Part shown: positions 1 to 7,617 of the stretch, in pieces | Layout of the letters: the number at the start of each line of letters is the position of its first letter | How positions within the stretch are numbered: position 1 is the stretch's first letter | From: Thermoflexus sp040289485 | GTDB lineage: Bacteria; Chloroflexota; Anaerolineae; Thermoflexales; Thermoflexaceae | Assembly: GCF_040289485.1 (NCBI RefSeq) | Contig: NZ_PSLG01000035.1 | Location: 1 to 22,374, forward strand | DNA length: 22,374 bases | Direction: 5' to 3' | Notes under the pieces: model-generated | Told to the model about the DNA's origin: nothing | Database searches by the model: none | The model's input: the letters and a program-made list of their open reading frames with translations, nothing else | Made by a program: the position numbers and the translations under genes

Positions 1-52
1 CTCCAGCAAAAAACGATACTCTGGCATCCGAGAGGCCTCACGATCCCAAAGG

Positions 53-92
53 ATGGTCTGCGCGCCCATCACTATGTGGGCGCGCAGACCAT
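53..92 (-). terminator. Hairpin closing the carbohydrate operon
   Basis: A perfect inverted repeat has 16-bp arms (53-68 and 77-92) around an 8-nt loop. It lies 35 bases past the stop of the last operon gene (dehydrogenase). The minus-strand transcript would fold into a very stable GC-rich hairpin. There is no strong T-run directly after it; only three Ts follow within a few bases and a longer T-run occurs about 40 bases further on. It is therefore a likely terminator or mRNA 3'-end stabiliser, but not a textbook intrinsic terminator. Confidence 0.65.
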
Positions 93-127
93 TCCATGCA
101 GCGCGGCAGTTTCGCTCACTGCCGTCC

Positions 128-904
128 TCAAGTTAAATGCGCCCCACCGGTCACATCAATCACCGCCCCCGTTATGAAATCGGCCTCGGGCAGGCAGAGG
201 AGCAACACCACGTTGGCAACGTCCTGTGGCTCCTCAATGCGCCCTAGCGGCGTCTTGCTCACATACTCCGCCCGCACAGCCTCAGGATCCATGCCGCGGA
301 GTTGCCCTTCCCAGACGATCTCGCGCTCCTGCATCGAGGTTCGGACGAAGCCCGGGCAGACTATGTTCACTTTGATGTTATACTTGCCTACCTCAACAGC
401 AAGGCTTAACCCGAAGCCGATCACCGCCCACTTGGACGCGGCGTAGTGCGCCAGAAGGGGGACGGCCCGATGGCCAGCCATCGAGGCAGTGATGATGATG
501 CGGCCGCCCTTTCGGATCATATGCGGTAAGGACGCCTGGCACGTCAGGAACACCCCTTTCGCATTAACGTTGAAATTGTAATCCCACTCCTCCTCCGCGA
601 GGTCCTCGACCCAGTTCATCGTGGAGACCCCAGCGTTGGCGCACACGATATCCAGGCTCCCCCACTTGGCGACGACAGCGTCCATCACGGCGACATTCTC
701 GGCTTTCTTGGTGACGTCCAACCGCCACGCCTCCGCTGTTCCACCGGCCTGGCGGATCTCCTCGGCGACCCTGCGAGCCCAATCCTCATTGATATCCGTG
801 ACCGCGACGAAGGCACCCTCTCGGGCCAAGGTGCGAGCGATGGCGGCCCCGATCCCCGTCCCGGCTCCGGTCACAACGGCTACCTGTCCATCCAAGCGTC
901 CCAT
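128..904 (-). CDS. SDR-family NAD-dependent oxidoreductase
   Basis: A classical short-chain dehydrogenase/reductase of 258 residues, the usual length. Visible signatures are the nucleotide-binding TGAGTGIG (12-19), NAG (90-92), structural Asn114, catalytic Ser141 and the YxxxK pair Tyr154/Lys158. Asp37 at the end of strand beta-2 favours NAD over NADP (family knowledge). The start is backed by GGAGGTG four bases upstream, which lies inside the end of the kinase gene. Only three bases separate the two genes, so they are co-transcribed and translation is probably coupled. It is the last gene of the operon. In this setting it most likely oxidises a sugar, polyol or sugar acid to a keto compound, or the reverse, in the cytoplasm. 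The exact substrate cannot be read from sequence because SDR specificity is poorly predictable; the annotation stops at family level. Confidence 0.93.
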   Translation of the reverse strand: MGRLDGQVAVVTGAGTGIGAAIARTLAREGAFVAVTDINEDWARRVAEEIRQAGGTAEAWRLDVTKKAENVAVMDAVVAKWGSLDIVCANAGVSTMNWVEDLAEEEWDYNFNVNAKGVFLTCQASLPHMIRKGGRIIITASMAGHRAVPLLAHYAASKWAVIGFGLSLAVEVGKYNIKVNIVCPGFVRTSMQEREIVWEGQLRGMDPEAVRAEYVSKTPLGRIEEPQDVANVVLLLCLPEADFITGAVIDVTGGAHLT

Positions 905-907
905 GGT

Positions 908-2416
908 TCACCTCCAAAATGCGGTGATCCTCCCCAACCGCGGGAAGAGCGGCTTAAGATTCTCATATAGCGTGCGGTAGACGGCATAAGCCTCCGTGTA
1001 GCGCGCATGCGCATTGGGATTCGGTTCGTTGATCAAGACCGGACCGGCGAAGGCCTCGACTTCACTCCAATCGCGAAAGAGCCCTATGCCCATGCCCGCC
1101 ACAAAAGCCACCCCCAGGGCGGAGCCGGGATGCACGGGATAGGACTGGATGGGGATCCCCAACACATCGGCCGCGATCTGCCGCCAGAGGTCGCTGCGCA
1201 CCCCTCCGTCGGCGGCCCGCACCCGGGTGATGGGATAGCCGCGCTCTCGCAGGATCTCCAGATGGTGGCGGAAGCCGTAGATGACCGCCTCGAGGATAGC
1301 TCGGAACAGGTGACCGCGGCCATGGCTGAGTGTAAGGCCAAAGAAGACCCCTCGGGCCTCTGGATCGAAGATCGGTGTCTTCTCCCCTAGGAAATAGGGC
1401 AACACGATCAATCCGTCCGAAGCGGGGGGGACATCAGTTGCCTCTTCATCCAAACGACGATAGGTGGCACCGCCTGCCTCCCACCCTAGGACCTCGGTGA
1501 CAAACCACTTCACCAGAGAGCCGGAAGCAGCCATGCACCCGTTTAATAGATAGCGGCCAGGGATATCGTGGTAATCAATATACAGTTGGGGATGGATCTC
1601 TAGGCGATCCAGGCAATAGAGGATATCCCCGGCCCCGCCGAACTTGATGAGCAGATCGCCGGCATCTCGAAGGCCGGCCGCCAGGGCCGAGGCCACATGA
1701 TCGGCGCTTCCAGCCACCACCGGCGTTCCCGGAGCCAGGCCGGTCGCCTCGGCGGCCTCCCGGGAGACCTCGCCGATCACCTCGGTGGGGAACCGGACAG
1801 GGGGAAACAGATCGACCGAGAGCCCGCTGACCTCCAGCAGGTCCTCCTCCCATTCTCGGGTATGGATATTGAAGAGACCGCTCTCCACCGCCCAGTTGAT
1901 CTCCAGAGACCAGGCGCCGGTGAGGCGATGGGCGATGTAGTCGTAGGATCCCAGCACGCGGCGGGTTCGATGCCAGATCTGTGGCTCATGACGCTGAACC
2001 CACATCAGCCGGGGCCCGACGTGCTGCTGGTTGGTATATCCGCCGGTCCGGAGGAAGAGCTGTTCCTGATCAAGGGCCTCCCGCAAGAGAACGATCTCCT
2101 CTACCGCACGGGCATCATTTTGCAGAATAGCCGGTCGCAGCACATGCCCCTCATCGTCCAACAGCACCAGCGCAGGGACCATGCCGCTGCAGCCCACCAC
2201 GGCCACGTCCCGCGGATCCCGGCCCGCCAGCAGCTGGCGGCATACCGCCACCACGCCGGCCCACCAGTCCTGAGGGTCTTCCTCCGACCACCCCGGATGC
2301 GGCGAGCGAAGATCGTGGAGAGCTATGACCTCGGCCGTCTGCTCGCCACCCGACCCGATCAGGATCCCCTTCACCCCTGTGGTCCCGATATCCAAGCCCA
2401 TCGCCCAACGGGTCAT
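908..2416 (-). CDS. FGGY-family carbohydrate kinase (xylulokinase-like)
   Basis: A 502-residue sugar kinase that transfers the ATP gamma-phosphate to a sugar or polyol. The N-terminal ATPase-fold phosphate loop DIGTTG is at 9-14. The likely catalytic Asp239 is in GSADH, the ATP-site GGAGD at 260-264, and the second FGGY signature region ADGGVRSDLW at 402-411. Length matches the family (about 490-520). The substrate loop typical of xylulokinases (GQMHG-like) is replaced by SGMVP at 77-81, so xylulose should not be assumed. The start is supported by GGAGGTGGG directly upstream. It sits 17 bases after the permease gene and 3 bases before the dehydrogenase gene, so it acts on the sugar imported by this operon or on its oxidised product. 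Ribulose, xylulose, glycerol-like and rarer substrates remain possible. Confidence 0.9.
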   Translation of the reverse strand: MTRWAMGLDIGTTGVKGILIGSGGEQTAEVIALHDLRSPHPGWSEEDPQDWWAGVVAVCRQLLAGRDPRDVAVVGCSGMVPALVLLDDEGHVLRPAILQNDARAVEEIVLLREALDQEQLFLRTGGYTNQQHVGPRLMWVQRHEPQIWHRTRRVLGSYDYIAHRLTGAWSLEINWAVESGLFNIHTREWEEDLLEVSGLSVDLFPPVRFPTEVIGEVSREAAEATGLAPGTPVVAGSADHVASALAAGLRDAGDLLIKFGGAGDILYCLDRLEIHPQLYIDYHDIPGRYLLNGCMAASGSLVKWFVTEVLGWEAGGATYRRLDEEATDVPPASDGLIVLPYFLGEKTPIFDPEARGVFFGLTLSHGRGHLFRAILEAVIYGFRHHLEILRERGYPITRVRAADGGVRSDLWRQIAADVLGIPIQSYPVHPGSALGVAFVAGMGIGLFRDWSEVEAFAGPVLINEPNPNAHARYTEAYAVYRTLYENLKPLFPRLGRITAFWR

Positions 2417-2433
2417 CTCCCACCTCCATGAGC

Positions 2434-3309
2434 TCAGCCTTTGATCGCCCCGCCGCCCAGGCCGCGAACCAGGAAGCGCTGGACAAAGAAAGACAAGATG
2501 AGCATCGGTACCACGGCGGCGATAATTGCGACAGACATCTTACCCAACTCCACTCCTCGAAAGGTCCAGTAGCCGGCGATAGCAACCGGCAAGGTTTTAG
2601 AGTGTCCCCCAGCCAGCATAAGCGCATAGAACATCTCGTTCCACGACATAACGAAGGCGAAGAGACCGGCCGCGCTCAAGCCGGGCCGGGCTGCCGGTAG
2701 GACGATGTGTCGGAACGCCTGCCAACGAGTGCAGCCATCCACCATCGCTTGCTCCTCCAGATCCCGAGGGATGTCCTCGAAAAAGCTGATCAGAAACCAT
2801 GTCACCAGGGGGGCGATGAAGGTCAGATGGGCCACCGCCACCGCCCAGATGGTGTCCAGCAGCCCAGTGTAATAAGCCATCAAGAAGAATGGGATGATGA
2901 ATAGGGCAGGCGGCATCATCTGTGCAGCCAGGATGAGAAAGCGCAGGGCCGTGCCACCGGTCCGGAAACGGGAGAAAGCGTAAGCCGCCGGAGCCCCCAC
3001 CCAGAGGGCGAAGATCACTGTCACTGTCCCCACCACCACGCTGTTCAAAAAATACCTGGGGAAGGGTGAAGATAGCCAAACCTCCGCCCAGTTGGCCCCT
3101 GTGGGCCAGAAGCCGAGGAGGGCGGGGCGGGCCAGCTCTGCCGGCGGCTTGAGAGAAGCTAAAAAGATCCACAGGAACGGGAACAGCACGCCGGCTGCGG
3201 CAACCAAGAGCAACCCAAAATGGAGGCCCCGGCTCAGCACTCGTTGAGCGGCCAACCCTTTCCTTGGGATCATCAACATCCGCGCCAGCGGCCGAGACAC
3301 GCCAATCAT
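2434..3309 (-). CDS. Carbohydrate ABC transporter permease, MalG type
   Basis: An inner-membrane permease of 291 residues in the binding-protein-dependent sugar importer family (MalG/UgpE-like). About six hydrophobic segments are visible, the first at roughly 31-52 after a basic cytoplasmic start (RKGLAAQRVLSRG). The EAA loop that docks the ATPase lies around 185-210 and includes the VDGCTRWQAFR core and the HIVLPAARPG end. The gene overlaps the upstream MalF-type gene by four bases (ATGA), with AGGAGG seven bases before the start, so the two subunits are translationally coupled and form the heterodimeric channel. No ATPase gene accompanies them here; a shared MsmX/UgpC-type ATPase elsewhere is the normal solution for such operons. 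The transported sugar is unknown. Confidence 0.93.
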   Translation of the reverse strand: MIGVSRPLARMLMIPRKGLAAQRVLSRGLHFGLLLVAAAGVLFPFLWIFLASLKPPAELARPALLGFWPTGANWAEVWLSSPFPRYFLNSVVVGTVTVIFALWVGAPAAYAFSRFRTGGTALRFLILAAQMMPPALFIIPFFLMAYYTGLLDTIWAVAVAHLTFIAPLVTWFLISFFEDIPRDLEEQAMVDGCTRWQAFRHIVLPAARPGLSAAGLFAFVMSWNEMFYALMLAGGHSKTLPVAIAGYWTFRGVELGKMSVAIIAAVVPMLILSFFVQRFLVRGLGGGAIKG

Positions 3310-4175
3310 GCCGGAGCCTCCTGACGCCGCAAGATGTAGAAGAGTAGGACGATGAGTATGAAGATGATCGCCCCGAGGACGATGGCCATGGCGGCGGCTT
3401 CCCCAAGCCTAAAGTAAAGGAAACCGACACGGTAGATGTGAAAGAGGATGGTCTCCGTGCGCTCACCAGGCCCGCCTCGGGTGATGGCGTAAATGTACTC
3501 GAAAACGCGGAAGGCATCCAGCATGCGAATGAGCACCGCCGCCAGGATCACCGGGCGCAGCATCGGGATAGTCAGGTGCCGTAGGATCTGGAGCTCCGAT
3601 GCCCCATCCACCCGCGCCGCCTCGAAGGGCTCCGTCGGCAGGGCCTCCAGCCCCGCCAACAGGAACAGGATCATCATAGGCGTCCATTGCCACGCATCGA
3701 TGAGGATCAGAGAGAACAGCGCGAGGTCCGGGCCGAACCAGTCGATCTCCACGTGTAGGGCCCGCAGAGCGGTGGGGACGATTCCCAGTTGGCTGTTCAG
3801 CAGAAACCGAAACATCAACCCCACCGCGATCGGCGTCACGAACATGGGAGTGAGCAGTATGGCCCGAAAGGCGTTCTGAATTGCTACCGGCCGGTATAGG
3901 GCATAGGCCAACAGAAAGCCCAAGGCTAGCTCCAGCCCCACCGCCCCGCTTACGAAGATCAGCGTGTTGCGCACAGCCGTCCAATAGGAAGGATTGTCTA
4001 GGAGGCCCCTATACTGGGCGAGGCCAACCCATTGGATCTCGTGCAGGGCTGTGAGGCGGTAATCATGAAAAGAGATCCACGCGGCAAAGGCCAGAGGGTA
4101 GCCTTGCACCAGCAGGAGTACCCCCAACAGAGGGATGACCATGCGCCGCCCGAGGGCGCGATCCTGACGGCTCAT
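3306..4175 (-). CDS. Carbohydrate ABC transporter permease, MalF type
   Basis: The partner inner-membrane permease, 289 residues, of the MalF/UgpA group (the short form without the large periplasmic insertion of E. coli MalF). It has a basic N-terminus, a first hydrophobic segment at about 13-34, five further hydrophobic stretches and an EAA loop near 185-208 (EAARVDGASELQ followed by HLTIPMLRP). It starts 13 bases after the binding-protein stop and overlaps the MalG-type gene by four bases. The ribosome binding site is weak (CACAGG), so translation may depend on coupling to the upstream gene. Binding protein, MalF and MalG in this order is the standard CUT1 importer layout, usually for di- or oligosaccharides, glycerol-3-phosphate or polyols. 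Confidence 0.93.
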   Translation of the reverse strand: MSRQDRALGRRMVIPLLGVLLLVQGYPLAFAAWISFHDYRLTALHEIQWVGLAQYRGLLDNPSYWTAVRNTLIFVSGAVGLELALGFLLAYALYRPVAIQNAFRAILLTPMFVTPIAVGLMFRFLLNSQLGIVPTALRALHVEIDWFGPDLALFSLILIDAWQWTPMMILFLLAGLEALPTEPFEAARVDGASELQILRHLTIPMLRPVILAAVLIRMLDAFRVFEYIYAITRGGPGERTETILFHIYRVGFLYFRLGEAAAMAIVLGAIIFILIVLLFYILRRQEAPA

Positions 4176-4188
4176 CCTGTGCTACCAT

Positions 4189-5478
4189 TCACTTCCCCAG
4201 GATCTTGCGGACCTGCGCCGCGGCATCCCGCAGAGCCTGCTCCGGCGTCTTCTCGCCGGCCACGGCAGCGTTCAGTTCGGTGCCCACCACCTGGATGATT
4301 TCCTCGGCCTTGGGGCCGCGGACCAAGGGTTCGGCGTCCCCCAGAATGCGGAGGACGGTCTCGTAGTAGGCGCGGCCGAATCCCTTCTCCCAGACCTCCG
4401 GATCCCGCATAGCGCTGACCCGCACTGGAGCGCCACCCAGGATGACCCGCTGCTTCTCAACGCGTTTGGAGGACACCCAAGAGATGAACCGCCACGAAGC
4501 ATCCTTGTTGGGCGCGTTCCGGGGGATTGCCCAGTGCCATGCCCCCAACACCGCCTTGCCGCCGGGGACCTCATAGAGGGCAAACTTCCCGGCCAGCGGG
4601 CCGGCCGGCCCCTGGGGGTTGTTTAGCGTGGGGAGCATCCAATTGTAACTCAACATGGTGGCTGCCTCGCCAGCGGCCATGCTCCGCAGCGCCTCATCGA
4701 ATCCCCAGTTTAGCGAGTTGGGAGGCGCCGCCGTCCGATACATTTCGATATAAAGCTCCAAGGCGCGAACAGCCTCGAGGCGATCCAAGATCACGTTCCC
4801 CTGATCGTCCATCAGGTTGCCGCCAGCAGCGTAGAGCCAGTTCTTCCATTCCTCGAACACCTTGTAGCCCCGCTGGGGCTGCATGGCCGCTCCGTAGATC
4901 TTGCCACCGCTCTGCTCTTTGAAGAACTTGGCGATCCGGACATAATCCTCCAGGGTGGTCGGGGGCGCCAAGGGTTTCCCGAACTTGCGCTGGTAGGCCT
5001 CCTTGTAGGCTGGATCGTCGAACAGGTCCTGCCGCACGATCAGGCCCAGGGCATAATTGTAGAAGGGAATGCCGTAGACCTTGCCCCCCACCACCCCGAT
5101 CTCCCGCACTGGGCCGACGAAATCCTGGAAATCATAGTCCGGGATGGTCTGTATTCGCTCGTCCAGGGGTTCCAGGAAATTGCCGGCCACAAACTCGTCC
5201 ATCCACGGGTTGTCCACAATGATGACATCATAAGTGGCTTTGGGGGCCATGAAGGAAGCAAGGATCTTATCCCGCATCGCATCGTAGGGCATGGCGTCGA
5301 TGATCACTTTGATCCCAGGGTTCTCCCTCTCAAAGTCGGGCAGCAACTTGCGGATCACATCAGTATCGGGGACCTGCTCCATAATGACCGTCAGGGTGGT
5401 GGGGACGGTCGGACGGCATCCTGCCAGGAGCCCGGCCAGCAGAAGGAACAATATCGGTCCATGAGCCCAACGTTGCAT
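4189..5478 (-). CDS. Extracellular solute-binding lipoprotein of a sugar ABC importer
   Basis: A 429-residue family-1 solute-binding protein that captures the sugar outside the membrane and delivers it to the two permeases downstream. The chosen ATG has AGGAGGT five bases upstream and begins a clean lipoprotein signal: a short basic start, a hydrophobic core and a lipobox LAGC with Cys21 as the lipidated residue. An upstream in-frame ATG at 5511 would add 11 charged residues in front of the signal and lacks this ribosome site, so it was rejected. The mature part shows the usual pattern of this family, with an early PDFERENPGIKV segment and a later SYNWMLPTL stretch. Ligand identity cannot be inferred. 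It is preceded by a dead permease fragment, so the present importer may have replaced an earlier one. Confidence 0.93.
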   Translation of the reverse strand: MQRWAHGPILFLLLAGLLAGCRPTVPTTLTVIMEQVPDTDVIRKLLPDFERENPGIKVIIDAMPYDAMRDKILASFMAPKATYDVIIVDNPWMDEFVAGNFLEPLDERIQTIPDYDFQDFVGPVREIGVVGGKVYGIPFYNYALGLIVRQDLFDDPAYKEAYQRKFGKPLAPPTTLEDYVRIAKFFKEQSGGKIYGAAMQPQRGYKVFEEWKNWLYAAGGNLMDDQGNVILDRLEAVRALELYIEMYRTAAPPNSLNWGFDEALRSMAAGEAATMLSYNWMLPTLNNPQGPAGPLAGKFALYEVPGGKAVLGAWHWAIPRNAPNKDASWRFISWVSSKRVEKQRVILGGAPVRVSAMRDPEVWEKGFGRAYYETVLRILGDAEPLVRGPKAEEIIQVVGTELNAAVAGEKTPEQALRDAAAQVRKILGK

Positions 5479-5586
5479 GGCGCACCTCCTGTCCAGGGAT
5501 GAGAAATCCATACGCTGTGCCTCGAGGCCCAGCCTTGGTTCTTCCTTACGCTCAAAGCCAACCCAGGCGGCTCCCCAGCCAGGACA

Positions 5587-5820
5587 TCAACACACACCGC
5601 CGAGACGGATCTGTTGGAACAGGCGCATGGAGAGCACCTAGGCTGTGAGCCCGGCCACCATGGAGATCACCCTGAACTCCCTCAAGCTGATGACAAAGAC
5701 CAAGAGGGCCCCCGTGAGGATGCCCGACAGCATGCCCGGGATCAGCACGCGGCGCATCCACCGCCACAGGTTCCCCCAGGTTAAAATCTTGAACAGCGAC
5801 CACCGAGCCCCCCTCCCTAT
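5587..5820 (-). pseudogene. Remnant of an ABC permease (FbpB/PotB-like C-terminal part)
   Basis: Between the BtpA-family gene and the binding-protein gene, one minus-strand frame reads as the end of an iron/thiamine/spermidine-type permease: an RRVLIPGMLSGIL segment, the hydrophobic TGALLVFVISLREF, then an in-frame stop (TAG at 5640-5638), continuing as VLSMRLFQQIRLG before a second stop (TGA at 5589-5587). In intact relatives (family knowledge) the sequence after the EAA loop runs LP-x-LRP, LLAGALLVFVLSLRE and then VLSVLLF with no interruption, so this is a 5'-truncated copy carrying a nonsense codon. No start with a ribosome site is present. It differs from the two functional permeases next to it, so it is not a duplication of them. 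It could alternatively be a short translated leftover, but function is unlikely. Confidence 0.7.
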
Positions 5821-6632
5821 CCCCCCGTCTCCCGCACCCGGCGGACAATGTCCATAAAGGCACGCACCCGCCCCGGATCCACTGGGTTCCAGGTGATGCC
5901 ATCCACCTTCAAGCTGGAACCCACGATCACCCCGTCGGCCCAGGGCAGCAGGTCGGCGATGTTGTCGTGCCGTGCCCCTGTGTTGATAAAGACGGGGATT
6001 GTGCCCACTGCCTCCTTTACTGCTTGCAGATCCTCTATCCGCACCGGGACGCCGGTCAACGACCCGGAGACACAGAGAACATCTGGCAGGCTGGAGAAAA
6101 CCACCGAACGGGCGATCTCCGCCAGGGAGCGCGAGCCCAAAGGGGCTGCGAATTCCGCGTTGATGTTAAAGAACACCCGCACTGCATCAGCACCGATGGC
6201 CCGTCGATATCGAAGGGCCTCCCCCGCCGAAGGGCTCCACAATCCCATATCGCTGGCATAAGCCCCCGTGAACACCTCCCGCACGAACTGCGCCCCCGTA
6301 GCGTGGGCGACCGCGATGGCCGCCACTGGATCCCACAGAATGTCGATCCCGAACGGCACCTGGATCTCTGAGCGCAGGGCCCCGACCACCACCGCCATCG
6401 CCGCCACGGTCGCCGCATCCACCCGCAGAATATAGGGCCGATCGTTCTCGTTGCAGAACATCACTCCATCTACTCCGCCCTCCTGCAAGGCGTGCAAATC
6501 CCGTCGCGCCCACTCGAGGATCCCTTTCATCCCCCGCGCCGTATCGTAGAGCGGGGAGCCCGGGAGGGCTGGCAGATGGATCATCCCAATCACTGGCTTG
6601 GAGACCCCAAAGACCTCGTGAAGCCAAGACAT
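5817..6632 (-). CDS. BtpA/SgcQ-family TIM-barrel protein
   Basis: A 271-residue protein of the BtpA/SgcQ family, the family's normal length. The hallmark GMIHLPALPGSP is at 16-27. Other conserved-looking stretches are CNENDRPY (60-67), NTGARHDN (217-224) and ADGVIVGSSLKVDG (232-245), the last two being typical of the phosphate-binding end of a TIM barrel. BtpA was named for a role in photosystem I accumulation in cyanobacteria, and SgcQ belongs to an uncharacterised E. coli sugar operon with a DeoR-type regulator; the biochemical activity of the family is not settled as far as I know. Here it lies between a DeoR-type repressor and a sugar importer, kinase and dehydrogenase, so a catabolic role such as cleavage, isomerisation or hydrolysis of a sugar phosphate is my inference. 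Start: ATG with GGAG ten bases upstream. Confidence 0.87.
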   Translation of the reverse strand: MSWLHEVFGVSKPVIGMIHLPALPGSPLYDTARGMKGILEWARRDLHALQEGGVDGVMFCNENDRPYILRVDAATVAAMAVVVGALRSEIQVPFGIDILWDPVAAIAVAHATGAQFVREVFTGAYASDMGLWSPSAGEALRYRRAIGADAVRVFFNINAEFAAPLGSRSLAEIARSVVFSSLPDVLCVSGSLTGVPVRIEDLQAVKEAVGTIPVFINTGARHDNIADLLPWADGVIVGSSLKVDGITWNPVDPGRVRAFMDIVRRVRETGG

Positions 6633-6669
6633 CCCCGTGTTCTCTCCACTCGGATTTGTGTGTGATCGC

Positions 6670-7482
6670 TCAGGAGCGCCGCGCCGGGGCCGCCCGCCGG
6701 TCGGCCTCCCGATCCTCCGTCACCGGCACCACGTGTACGTCCACTCCCAACTCCCGCAACCGTGCCACCAGGATCGGATCCGCCCCTGCATCTGTGATCA
6801 CTCGATGCACCCGCTGCACCGGGCAAATGGCGGTAAAGGAGATGTGACCCAGTTTGCTGTGGTCGGCCAGTACGATCACCTCCCGCGAACGCTCTAAGAA
6901 GACCTTTTTCACTTCCACATCGTCGAGGCTGAAATCAGTACACCCCGCCTCCGGATCCAGACCGGCTACCCCCATAAAGAAACGATCGTAATAAAACTGA
7001 GCCGCCATTCGCAGCGCCAGGGGACCGACGACGGAGAGCTCCTTCTTGCGCAACTGGCCGCCGAGCAGGAAAACGGACACCTCACTGTTAGCCAGCAACT
7101 GGGCGATGTGAAGAGAGGCCGTGAACACGGTGAGATTGCGACGCAGACGCAGCAGGCGGGCCAGCTCAATGGTCGTGGAACCCACGTCTAAAGCCAGGAC
7201 CTCCCCCTCCCGGACCAAGTCCAGGGCCGCTCGGGCAATGGCTCGTTTCTCTGGCAGGCGCACCCGCGCCCGTGTGAGATAAGGGATCTCATGACCAACC
7301 CCCGGCGTGCCCAGGGAGGCCCCCCCACGGGTGCGCACGATCAGCCCCTCCTCGGCCAAAGCCTGCAGATCTCGCCGGATCGTCGGCAGCGATGCGCCAG
7401 TCAGCTGGGCCAGCTCCTCCACCGTTATAAAGGAGCGCTCGCTCAGGATCTGCAGGATTCGCTCCTGCCGCGCTGCCCGCAT
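6670..7482 (-). CDS. DeoR/GlpR-family transcriptional repressor
   Basis: A 270-residue regulator with an N-terminal winged helix (about 6-55; recognition region TGASLPTIRRDLQALAEEG) and a C-terminal sugar-phosphate sensor domain of DeoR type: LDVGSTT (98-104), FMGVAG (169-174) and LADHSKLG (205-212). Members repress sugar operons and are released by a phosphorylated intermediate (family knowledge). The ATG at 7482 is preferred because AGGAGG lies exactly five bases upstream; a GTG two codons earlier would overlap that ribosome site. It is the first gene of the operon, followed by the BtpA-family gene 37 bases on. A perfect inverted repeat in its promoter suggests it represses itself and the whole operon. 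The effector is probably the product of the FGGY kinase (inference). Confidence 0.92.
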   Translation of the reverse strand: MRAARQERILQILSERSFITVEELAQLTGASLPTIRRDLQALAEEGLIVRTRGGASLGTPGVGHEIPYLTRARVRLPEKRAIARAALDLVREGEVLALDVGSTTIELARLLRLRRNLTVFTASLHIAQLLANSEVSVFLLGGQLRKKELSVVGPLALRMAAQFYYDRFFMGVAGLDPEAGCTDFSLDDVEVKKVFLERSREVIVLADHSKLGHISFTAICPVQRVHRVITDAGADPILVARLRELGVDVHVVPVTEDREADRRAAPARRS

Positions 7483-7497
7483 GCACACCTCCTAATC

Positions 7498-7528
7498 ATT
7501 ATATAATCGATTTTGATTGCAATGTCAA
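7498..7528 (-). promoter_or_regulatory. Sigma-70-type promoter of the carbohydrate operon
   Basis: On the minus strand a perfect TTGACA (7528-7523) is followed after 17 bases by TATATA (7505-7500), or after 19 bases by a perfect TATAAT (7503-7498). The stretch is strikingly AT-rich compared with its surroundings. Transcription would begin around 7490-7493, almost on top of the AGGAGG ribosome site, so the mRNA leader would be only about ten bases. Confidence 0.8.
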
Positions 7529-7544
7529 ATTTCGATCAAAATCG
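7508..7544. promoter_or_regulatory. Inverted-repeat operator, probably for the DeoR-type repressor
   Basis: Two perfect 10-bp arms, CGATTTTGAT (7508-7517) and ATCAAAATCG (7535-7544), flank a 17-bp spacer that contains the TTGACA box. The arm centres are 27 bp apart. A dimeric or tetrameric repressor bound here would cover the -35 box and spacer. Being directly upstream of a DeoR-type gene, autoregulation is the simplest reading; binding itself is inferred. Confidence 0.65.
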
Positions 7545-7617
7545 TGCAGCCGTGGGGCCACACCTATCCCCCGTGAGCTCATCGGTGCATCCATCATCGA
7601 GAGGGAGCAACAGGAGC

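Noticed and set aside
5552..5902. 116-codon minus-strand frame between the BtpA-family and binding-protein genes
   Set aside because: It overlaps the end of the BtpA-family gene and shows no motif. A neighbouring frame carries the recognisable permease remnant.
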